NCBI GenBank assembly: GCA_002404835.1
Contig: DHKM01000025.1
Span: forward strand, 1,784 to 9,838
Length of the DNA: 8,055 nt
DNA from: Caryophanales bacterium UBA4694
GTDB lineage: Bacteria > Bacillota_I > Bacilli_A > RFN20 > CAG-288
Direction of reading: 5' to 3'
The position numbers and the translations under genes are program-made. Of this stretch, positions 1-4,736 are shown piece after piece. The notes under the pieces were generated by a model. The model was not told the DNA's origin, did no database searches, and was given only the letters and a program-made list of their open reading frames with translations. How positions within the stretch are numbered: position 1 is the stretch's first letter; every line of letters begins with the position of its first letter.

Positions 1-87
1 AACCAATCCACTGTCAGACTCCCTGAATCCGTAATCAGCGATTTTCCCTGAATCGATGGTTCTGTTTTTCAGATCAATGATTTTCAT
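1..87 (-). CDS. Possible N-terminal part of an unidentified protein, running off the window edge
   Basis: An open frame enters the left edge on the minus strand. From an ATG at 87-85 it reads 29 codons with no stop, beginning MKIIDLKNRTIDSGKIADYG. The frame stays open upstream past another ATG at 213-211, but that ATG lies inside the inverted repeat at 191-216 and has no good ribosome site. GGAAAGG lies 11 nt before the ATG at 87, which is a mediocre spacing. If real, the gene diverges from the hydrolase at 235 and could share its operator. The family cannot be named from 29 residues. The frame could equally be non-coding, or start further upstream. Confidence 0.3.
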   Translation of the reverse strand, partial: MKIIDLKNRTIDSGKIADYGFRESDSGLV

Positions 88-167
88 GTTTTCCGATACC
101 TTTCCGGAAGAGATTCTAACACGATAAATGGATTCATGGGAAGGTTCCTTTTCTATAGCTGATTCAG

Positions 168-195
168 TTGAGTTTTTTCTCCTTGATTGTATAAT
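168..195 (+). promoter_or_regulatory. Sigma-A-type promoter of the alpha/beta hydrolase gene at 235
   Basis: The -35 box TTGAGT (168-173) and a perfect -10 box TATAAT (190-195) are separated by 16 nt, placing the transcript start near 202 and giving a leader of about 33 nt. A ribosome site GGAGGG (223-228) sits 6 nt before the ATG at 235. The -10 box and start point lie within the inverted repeat at 191-216, so a protein bound there should block transcription. Confidence 0.7.
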
Positions 196-216
196 GTTAG
201 TATTAGCTAACATTAT
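191..216. promoter_or_regulatory. Perfect 10-bp inverted repeat, probable operator
   Basis: The arms ATAATGTTAG and CTAACATTAT are perfect reverse complements around the 6-nt centre TATTAG. The repeat overlaps the -10 box and the predicted transcript start, has no following T-run, and so reads as a repressor operator rather than a terminator. Its inner part, GTTAG-N6-CTAAC, recurs with identical spacing at 4099-4114 in front of the feo operon. This suggests control by the DtxR-family regulator encoded at 3603-3983. A TetR-family or other repressor encoded outside the window is the alternative. Confidence 0.6.
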
Positions 217-234
217 GTAGATGGAGGGTATGAT

Positions 235-1011
235 ATGACCTTTAAAGTTCTTGGAAATCCGGAGAATCCGACGATTTTGTTTCTTCATGCGATGGGCGTG
301 ACAGGAACAAGCAGCATCAAAGTGGCAGAACAGCTGAAGGATAGATACTTCTTCGTGTTGCCGACATCGTCGGTCTACTGTGTAAAGCAGAAATACGTCA
401 GCAAGGAGGATGAGATAAACCAGATTGTCGGATACCTCCGGGAAAAAGGAGTATCGAAGATTGCCTTACTTGTCTGCTCCTCCCTCGGAGCAGACCTTGG
501 TCTGAGTTTCCTAGTCCATAGCGGTTTTGTGGTAGAACATTCGTTTTTCGATGGTAGGCAGTTCGCTCAGATCAAAAAGGGAACAAGGAGAATCATGGTA
601 CCTTTCCTTTATCTGGCCATCAAAAGTCTTTACTGGTCAAAGGGAGCCACGCTTAAGAAGATACTTTGGTGTGACAGCGAGGAAATAAAACCATATTTCA
701 TAGAGGCAGGAAAGAATCTTAAGTATCGTAATCTGAAAAAGCAGATGATGGACAGCCTAATAGACAAGACTTTTCCCAAGCTTTCCTATGAGGTACAAAA
801 GAGTATCTTCTTCGAATTCGGAAGCATTGAGGAGCATTTTAAGTACAGGGAGTCAGTGAAAAAAGCCTATCCAAATGCGAATTTTCCTATTTTCGATAAC
901 TGCAACCATATGCAGATACAGATCCTTAGACCGAAGGAGTTTTCTTCCATCCTGGATTCGATTGTCTGTACCGGAGGCTTTTCCTTTCCCAAGGAAATCG
1001 GCAGGGAATGA
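235..1011 (+). CDS. Alpha/beta-hydrolase fold protein
   Basis: A 258-residue cytosolic protein with an alpha/beta-hydrolase layout. A first core strand (TILFLHAMG, residues 13-21) carries the His-containing oxyanion-hole turn. A nucleophile elbow CSSLGA (81-86) would make Ser83 the nucleophile, with Cys81 where the classical GxSxG motif has Gly. A late NCNHMQ (222-227) supplies His225 as the likely catalytic histidine. The tail motif LRPKEF (231-236) is common after the catalytic His in small Firmicutes hydrolases of this type. There is no signal peptide. The ATG follows GGAGGG by 6 nt. The gene has its own promoter with an overlapping operator-like repeat, and 159 nt separate it from the next gene. 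The substrate cannot be told from the sequence. If the shared operator is real, expression would respond to iron or manganese. Confidence 0.75.
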   Translation: MTFKVLGNPENPTILFLHAMGVTGTSSIKVAEQLKDRYFFVLPTSSVYCVKQKYVSKEDEINQIVGYLREKGVSKIALLVCSSLGADLGLSFLVHSGFVVEHSFFDGRQFAQIKKGTRRIMVPFLYLAIKSLYWSKGATLKKILWCDSEEIKPYFIEAGKNLKYRNLKKQMMDSLIDKTFPKLSYEVQKSIFFEFGSIEEHFKYRESVKKAYPNANFPIFDNCNHMQIQILRPKEFSSILDSIVCTGGFSFPKEIGRE

Positions 1012-1170
1012 TTGTTTCTTAAGTTTGTTATACAAAGTTATTTAATACTAACTATTTTACCATGCTTCGTAATATAATTTTGAGGAAAGGACATCGAATC
1101 AATTTTAGATTCATCAAATAGCATCTGGCTGAAATACCATATCGAAAAGAATACGGTCCAGGAAACTCTT
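1012..1170 (+). promoter_or_regulatory. Intergenic stretch with a candidate -10 box ahead of the methyltransferase
   Basis: No clear terminator follows the hydrolase; only a short TTTGT-TAT-ACAAA repeat (1024-1036) is visible. A perfect TATAAT lies at 1073-1078 but lacks a good -35 box at 16-18 nt. A lone ACTAAC half-site (1047-1052) lies just upstream. From 1084 the reading frame of the downstream methyltransferase is already open, and its translation resembles the family's N-terminus, so part of this stretch may be coding. Confidence 0.3.
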
Positions 1171-1971
1171 GTGATTCCTCTTTACGGAAGGAAGGTCTGC
1201 ACGGAGATTTATCCTAGCCTTTACAAGGATGATACGGCAAAAAGGCTCATCGAGCAGATCGACTATGATTTCACCAATCTAAAGAAGCAGGCGAAAAAGA
1301 TGATATACCGCTTCGGATTCCTTGAAGTAGCCATGAGGCAGAATGATCTCGTCTATGAGATAAAGGATTATCTGAAAACACATCCGCATGCTTCCGTCGT
1401 CAATCTCGGTTGCGGACTAGACAACACCGGAAGAGTCTGCGACAACGGGATGTGCAAAATCTACAATCTGGATTTTCCGGATGTGATTAAGGTTAGAGAG
1501 CAGCTGCTTCCCTGCCAAGAACGGGAAACAAACCTCGCCTATGATCTGAACAACACGGAATGGTTTGACAGAATCGACAAATCCGATGGTGTGGTTTTCT
1601 TTGCGTCCGGCGTTTTCTACTATTTCCTGACCGAACAGGTAAGGGAGCTTGTCAAAAAGTCAGCATCCTTCTTCCCGGGATCAAGGCTTGTCTTCGATGC
1701 CGCAAACAAAAAAGCAAGCAGGCTTCTTAGGAGAACTTGGCTGAGAGTCAGCAAGATCAAGGATGTCGGCGCTTATTTTGCGCTTTCCGATGCCAAAAAG
1801 GAGATTTCCTTGTGGTGCAAGAGCGCTGAAGTATCCAGCCGCGGATACATGCTCGGATACAATGATCTGAAGGATTCTTCCGTTTCTTCTTTTTTCCGTT
1901 TCCTAGCCTGGCTAGGAGACCATTTCATGAAAATGCAGATCGTCAGAATCGATTTCAAGGAGGAATTATGA
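1171..1971 (+). CDS. SAM-dependent methyltransferase of the leucine carboxyl methyltransferase (LCM) type
   Basis: Predicted class I SAM-dependent O-methyltransferase of the LCM/PF04072-like family; the acceptor is unknown. From the GTG start (266 residues) it opens with IPLYGRK, a typical N-terminal motif. The SAM-binding motif I is VVNLGCGLDNTG (76-87), followed by an acidic strand end YNLDFPDV (98-105) that should hold the SAM ribose, then VVFFASGVFYYF (141-152), the post-motif usual in this family. GTG at 1171 has AGGA 7 nt upstream (1160-1163). The same frame is open back to a stop at 1081-1083, and the residues just before GTG (HIEKNTVQETLV) look like family sequence, yet no ATG, GTG or TTG lies there. 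The true start may therefore be a rare codon, or the original start may have been lost. The stop overlaps the next start as ATGA, so the two genes are translationally coupled. Confidence 0.8.
   Translation: MIPLYGRKVCTEIYPSLYKDDTAKRLIEQIDYDFTNLKKQAKKMIYRFGFLEVAMRQNDLVYEIKDYLKTHPHASVVNLGCGLDNTGRVCDNGMCKIYNLDFPDVIKVREQLLPCQERETNLAYDLNNTEWFDRIDKSDGVVFFASGVFYYFLTEQVRELVKKSASFFPGSRLVFDAANKKASRLLRRTWLRVSKIKDVGAYFALSDAKKEISLWCKSAEVSSRGYMLGYNDLKDSSVSSFFRFLAWLGDHFMKMQIVRIDFKEEL
1957..1963 (+). promoter_or_regulatory. Strong ribosome binding site for the BAAT-like hydrolase
   Basis: AAGGAGG lies inside the last codons of the methyltransferase, 4 nt before the ATG at 1968, and fixes that ATG as the start. 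With the ATGA overlap it shows these two genes were selected to be translated together. Confidence 0.75.
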
Positions 1972-2812
1972 AACCAGTTGTCTTCGAAAGACAGAAAGAC
2001 GGATTCTATGGGGCGTATTGGAAGAACAGAAAACCGGTCAAGACCTGCATCATCGCCATGCTCGGGGATGATGCCTTGGATCATCTGGCAAAGGCAAGTG
2101 CCGGATGGCTGATGAGGGAATACGAGGTCAATGTCCTTACGATGTCGCCGGCCAGGAAAGACTACAGCCATCACAACTATCCTCTGGAAAGCATCGAAAG
2201 TGCGATTGTCTGGCTGAAGGAAAACGGAAACGAAAAGTTCGGAATCGCCGGAGCCTCGACGACCGGAACCCTTTCCTTGACGGCAGCTTCCTATTTTCCG
2301 GATATTACCTCGACCATCGCCATGGCACCGAGCGATTTCATCTGGCAGGGATTTCAGCAGCGGAAGAAAGACGGATGCAAGGAGTGGCCCTGTCCTTCTG
2401 AATCCTTGTTCAGCTATCGCGGAAATCCGCTTCCTTATATGCCCTTCTTTTACAAGCATCCGGATTACTGGAAGGTGATGATGGAGGAATCGAAGGAAAC
2501 CGGCAATATGATTGCTTCAAGAAGGATCTTCGATGATTCGGAGAAGGTCCATCCGATCCAGGAAGAGGAATTCATCAAGATCGAAAACATCAAAGGGATT
2601 CTGATCCTTGTCGGAGCCGAGGACGATAGTCTCTGGGATACAGCAAAATACATCCGGAGAGCATGCTGAAGCATGTCTTCCCCCTCTGTTCTTCTGCCTT
2701 GGTAAAACTGATGTTCAAGGAAGCCAGGAAGCATCCAAAGGAATGCAAAAAGGCTAGGATTTCCATCCAGGAGAATGTCGATAAGGCCATAAAGGATTGG
2801 CTCAGCCTATGA
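1968..2812 (+). pseudogene. Frameshifted BAAT / acyl-CoA thioester hydrolase-like alpha/beta hydrolase
   Basis: The intact frame runs 1968-2669 (233 residues). It carries the nucleophile elbow GIAGASTTG (92-100, Ser97), the SYFPDITSTIAMAPSDF segment (108-124), and the acid-bearing LVGAEDDSLW (214-223, probably Asp220), all as in the BAAT C-terminal-domain family. It stops right after AKYIRR. In homologues I remember, this point is followed by roughly 25-30 residues with the catalytic His in a GTHFVFP-like motif, then a helical tail. Here that tail appears immediately but in another frame, 2663-2812 (49 codons), with HPKECKKARISI and AIKDWLSL. A deletion therefore removed the His segment and shifted the frame. 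A GCATG direct repeat (2661-2665, 2671-2675) flanks the scar. The old stop at 2810-2812 still overlaps the next ATG as ATGA. The 233-residue product, if made, should be inactive. A sequencing error could explain the shift but not the missing segment. Confidence 0.7.
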
Positions 2813-3429
2813 GATACGGATTTCTTCCTTTTCTGATGTGGTTCTGCTATAAGGGAACCTTCAGAAAGCAGTTATCCTTGACGCTGAATGAATCCGACAG
2901 AGGAAAGGTGATGAAAAGCGCGCACAGGAAATACAAGTCGATACTGAAGGATGTGGATGAATTCGAAAAGGGAGACCGTTTCCTCATCAACATCCTAAGC
3001 TGCGCCCTACTTTCTTCTGTCCTTCTTTCCTTGGAACACAAATATTCGCTGGAGGAGATAAGAGACTATTACCATAACAGCATGTGCACAAACCTCATGA
3101 CCAGGATAGCTTCGAAAAAAAGCCGTTCCTATACCGAAAAAGGAAGGGCGGAGCTGAAGAAGCAGGCTGAAGCCAGCCAGAAGAACAGGAACCCCTATTC
3201 CTGGATTTTCAAAGTCGAGGACGGAAAGACGATAAACCAGTACACCGCTACGTTCTATACCTGCGGGATCTGCCATCTGATGGAGAAGCTAGGACTTAGG
3301 GAATATATTCCGGCGATGTGCACGCTTGACTACGACATGGCGGAATTGAACCACACCAGGTTTACAAGGTCCTGTACCCTGGCTAACGGGGATAACTACT
3401 GCGACTGCCACTACGACCATATCGGATAA
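2809..3429 (+). CDS. ATC hydrolase-like protein (L-2-amino-thiazoline-4-carboxylic acid hydrolase family)
   Basis: A 206-residue protein whose C-terminal half matches the ATC-hydrolase-like family (PF14196 as I recall). The motif FYTCGICHLMEK (149-160) has Cys152, Cys155 and His156. YIPAMCTLDYDMAEL (166-180) follows with Cys171 and Asp174. A terminal CDCHYD (198-203) has Cys198, Cys200 and His201. The N-terminal region is basic and helical, with no clear signal peptide. The family is named for a Pseudomonas enzyme that opens a thiazoline ring on the way to cysteine, but most members are uncharacterised, so the substrate here is open. The ATG at 2809 overlaps the stop of the decayed hydrolase tail (ATGA) and lacks a close ribosome site of its own, so it probably depended on coupling from the upstream gene. 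The frameshift upstream may therefore reduce its expression. The clustered Cys/His residues could bind a metal. Confidence 0.75.
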   Translation: MRYGFLPFLMWFCYKGTFRKQLSLTLNESDRGKVMKSAHRKYKSILKDVDEFEKGDRFLINILSCALLSSVLLSLEHKYSLEEIRDYYHNSMCTNLMTRIASKKSRSYTEKGRAELKKQAEASQKNRNPYSWIFKVEDGKTINQYTATFYTCGICHLMEKLGLREYIPAMCTLDYDMAELNHTRFTRSCTLANGDNYCDCHYDHIG

Positions 3430-3434
3430 CCATC

Positions 3435-3483
3435 AAAAAAGGGCTGCGGATCTGCTTGGAAGCAGAAAACACGGTCCTTTTTT
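3435..3483 (+). terminator. Rho-independent terminator after the methyltransferase/ATC hydrolase set
   Basis: An inner hairpin TCTGCTT/AAGCAGA (3451-3457 and 3460-3466) is flanked by outer arms that pair AAAAAAGG (3435-3442) with CCTTTTTT (3476-3483) plus wobble pairs. It ends in six Ts. The matching A-run on the left means it could also act on transcripts from the opposite direction. Confidence 0.75.
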
Positions 3484-3563
3484 GTATCCAAAACGGCAAA
3501 GCTGCGTTTTCTTTCGTTTTTGTTATGGTCTGTTTTTTGTTTCTGGTTTTGTAGCATTTTTGT

Positions 3564-3598
3564 AAAAAAAGCGGAAAATGCACCCATATGGGTGCATT
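3564..3598 (-). terminator. Probable terminator of the DtxR-family regulator gene, a perfect 22-bp palindrome
   Basis: Five nt past the regulator's stop lies a perfect palindrome (3577-3598) with arms AATGCACCCAT and ATGGGTGCATT. Read leftward it is followed by TTTTCCGC and then seven Ts (minus strand of 3570-3564). Placement and T-run favour a terminator. A zero-spacer palindrome must form a hairpin with a small unpaired loop, so a protein-binding role is not excluded. The 3484-3563 stretch to its left is T-rich with no gene visible. Confidence 0.6.
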
Positions 3599-3602
3599 CG
3601 TT

Positions 3603-3983
3603 CTAGTTTTCCTTGTTGTACTTCAGGTAATGTTCCTTCAGAGCTTCGAAGGTTTCGTCGCTGAGGTCGTGTTCGACGCGGCAGGCGTCTTCCCTGGCGA
3701 TTTCCTCCGGAACGCCGAGCTTCATGAAGATGGCGCTGAGGATTTTATGTCTTTCATAGACTTTGGCGGCAATCTTTCTTCCGGATTCGGTCAAAATGAG
3801 GTTGAGTTTCGGTCCGACTTCCACATATCCCTGCTGTTCGAGCTTTTTCATGGCAATCGAAACGGATGGTTTGGAGAATCCTAAGGAGGCTGCGATTTCC
3901 ACAGCGTGGATCTCAGTGTTTCCGCTTTCTTCAAGCATCAGTATTCGTTCCAGATAGTCTTCCATCGATTCATGACGATTCAT
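3603..3983 (-). CDS. DtxR/MntR-family metal-dependent transcriptional repressor
   Basis: A 126-residue cytosolic DNA-binding protein, a short DtxR-family form without the SH3-like third domain. An N-terminal winged helix-turn-helix (about 5-65) contains the recognition helix FSKPSVSIAMKKLEQQGYV (36-54). A dimerisation and metal domain follows, with ERHKIL (77-82) and DACRVEHDLSDE (99-110). Aligned by eye to B. subtilis MntR and C. diphtheriae DtxR, the metal ligands are Asp9, Glu12, His79, Cys101, Glu104 and His105. Asp9 is MntR-like (DtxR has Met10), while Cys101 is DtxR-like (MntR has Glu99). The DtxR ancillary-site Glu83 and His98 are Ser83 and Arg97 here. The ATG at 3983-3981 follows GAGGA by 7 nt. 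The gene diverges from the feo operon, and GTTAG/CTAAC repeats lie between them. Inference: an Fe(II)- or Mn(II)-bound repressor of feo and of itself. Confidence 0.85.
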   Translation of the reverse strand: MNRHESMEDYLERILMLEESGNTEIHAVEIAASLGFSKPSVSIAMKKLEQQGYVEVGPKLNLILTESGRKIAAKVYERHKILSAIFMKLGVPEEIAREDACRVEHDLSDETFEALKEHYLKYNKEN

Positions 3984-4016
3984 TTCTGAGTCCTCGCTTT
4001 CTTTCGTTATCTTTCT

Positions 4017-4044
4017 ATTATGTCTATTTTGCTCTTTTTTTCAA
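4017..4044 (-). promoter_or_regulatory. Promoter of the DtxR-family regulator
   Basis: On the minus strand, TTGAAA (4044-4039) and CATAAT (4022-4017) are 16 nt apart, placing the start near 4010 with a leader of about 27 nt to the ATG. A second candidate lies further upstream: TATAAT at 4089-4084 with TTAGAA at 4113-4108 (18-nt spacing). The inverted repeat at 4098-4115 overlaps its -35 region and would make it autoregulated. Confidence 0.55.
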
Positions 4045-4097
4045 GGGATAGCAGCAAAACAGAGATATTTAGAGGTTGATTCGATTATACACGATAT

Positions 4098-4115
4098 AGT
4101 TAGATTTTTCTAACT
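4098..4115. promoter_or_regulatory. Inverted repeat AGTTAG-N6-CTAACT, probable metalloregulator operator
   Basis: Perfect 6-bp arms AGTTAG and CTAACT flank ATTTTT. The repeat lies 5 nt upstream of the feo -35 box and on the -35 region of the upstream candidate promoter of the divergent regulator, so one bound dimer could affect both directions. Half-sites and spacing equal the core of the repeat at 191-216. The known IdeR/DtxR box also contains GTTAG and CTAAC, but 1 nt apart, so the relation is suggestive only. Confidence 0.6.
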
Positions 4116-4120
4116 TTTTC

Positions 4121-4148
4121 TTGCTTTTTTGTTTCCGCCGATTAAAAT
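4121..4148 (+). promoter_or_regulatory. Promoter of the feo operon
   Basis: TTGCTT (4121-4126) and TAAAAT (4143-4148) are spaced by 16 nt, giving a start near 4155. That start falls on the first bases of the inverted repeat at 4154-4177, and another repeat (4098-4115) lies just upstream. Repeats on both sides of the promoter fit repression by the adjacent DtxR-family protein when iron is plentiful. Confidence 0.65.
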
Positions 4149-4153
4149 AGAAA

Positions 4154-4177
4154 GAGTTAGTTTCGATTGACTAACTC
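4154..4177. promoter_or_regulatory. Inverted repeat GAGTTAGT-N8-ACTAACTC at the feo transcript start
   Basis: Perfect 8-bp arms around TTCGATTG. The same GTTAG and CTAAC half-sites occur as in the two other repeats, but here 10 nt apart instead of 6. The repeat sits at the predicted transcript start and could act as DNA operator. If transcribed it would also make a short hairpin at the very 5' end of the feo mRNA. Confidence 0.55.
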
Positions 4178-4188
4178 AATTTCGATTC

Positions 4189-4195
4189 AAGGAGG
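4189..4195 (+). promoter_or_regulatory. Ribosome binding site that fixes the first feoA start
   Basis: AAGGAGG lies 7 nt before the ATG at 4203. An in-frame TTG at 4167 would extend the protein by 12 residues, but it lies inside the operator repeat and has no ribosome site, so the ATG at 4203 is preferred. Confidence 0.8.
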
Positions 4196-4202
4196 TTGTG
4201 TT

Positions 4203-4415
4203 ATGCCGTTACTATTAGCACCGGAAAACGAGACTTTGACCGTCCTCACTGTTAGAGGAGACGACAAGGTCAGAAAGCATCTGGAAAGTCTTGGCATCGT
4301 ACCGGAGGGAAAGATCATCGTCTTGTCCCAGGAAAACGGTGGAGTCATCGTCAAGATCAATGATACCAGGCTTGCCCTTGATCACAATATTGCTCGCGGT
4401 ATTCTCGTGAAATAA
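4203..4415 (+). CDS. feoA: FeoA-domain protein, first copy (short)
   Basis: A 70-residue cytosolic protein consisting of one small SH3-like FeoA domain. The central VRKHLESLGIVPEGKIIVLSQ (residues 23-43) matches the family pattern of a basic helix, then LG(I/L)xxG, then a strand, and the C-terminus has the usual short strands (VIVKINDTRLALDHNIA, 48-64). FeoA proteins are thought to bind or modulate FeoB in ferrous iron uptake. It is the first gene after the iron-type promoter and lies 18 nt ahead of the second feoA. It lacks the basic RLRRRLFDMG stretch of the second copy, so the two are not recent duplicates and may have different jobs. Confidence 0.88.
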   Translation: MPLLLAPENETLTVLTVRGDDKVRKHLESLGIVPEGKIIVLSQENGGVIVKINDTRLALDHNIARGILVK

Positions 4416-4433
4416 AAGAAAGGATGTCAAAAA

Positions 4434-4736
4434 ATGGAAGAGAAAGCAAAGAAACTTGCTGTCGATGACATTCTGCCTCTTGGCAGGACGGACATCGGAG
4501 CGGTCGGCATCATCGTCAAAGTGAATGGCGAAGGCCGGCTGAGAAGAAGACTGTTCGATATGGGTCTTACTCCCGGAGCGGAGGTATTCGTCCGTAAACG
4601 TGCTCCTTTGGGAGATCCGATCGAAATCACATTGAGAGGCTATGAACTTACCCTCAGGAAATCGGAAGCCGATTTCGTCGATATCAAGGTCACCGATATC
4701 AGCAATGTGAAAAACAGTGCGGAGGATAACAGATAA
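4434..4736 (+). CDS. feoA: FeoA-domain protein, second copy
   Basis: A 100-residue FeoA-domain protein that looks more canonical than the first copy. PLGRTDIGAVGIIVKVNGEG (15-34) is followed by RLRRRLFDMGLTPGAEVFV (35-53), then APLGDPIEITLRGYELTLRKSEA (57-79), the standard end of the fold. An N-terminal charged segment (1-13) and a C-terminal tail (about 85-100) extend beyond the domain. The ribosome site AAAGGA lies 9 nt before the ATG. The stop overlaps the feoB start by one base (TAATG), so the two should be made in linked amounts, consistent with a role as the direct FeoB partner. Confidence 0.92.
   Translation: MEEKAKKLAVDDILPLGRTDIGAVGIIVKVNGEGRLRRRLFDMGLTPGAEVFVRKRAPLGDPIEITLRGYELTLRKSEADFVDIKVTDISNVKNSAEDNR

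Noticed and set aside
1773..2459. 228-codon minus-strand frame across the methyltransferase/hydrolase junction
   Set aside because: It overlaps two recognised coding regions, and its translation resembles no family.
2797..2808. TTG start for the ATC hydrolase-like protein
   Set aside because: AAAGGA lies directly against the TTG with no spacing, and the ATG at 2809 forms the same ATGA junction as seen between the two previous genes.
2663..2812. Separate 49-codon gene
   Set aside because: Its sequence is the expected tail of the broken hydrolase, and it has no ribosome site of its own, so it is treated as part of the pseudogene.
3430..3602. Possible small gene or RNA between the two terminators
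   Set aside because: Only T-rich spacer and the two terminator structures are visible; no start with a ribosome site and no promoter.
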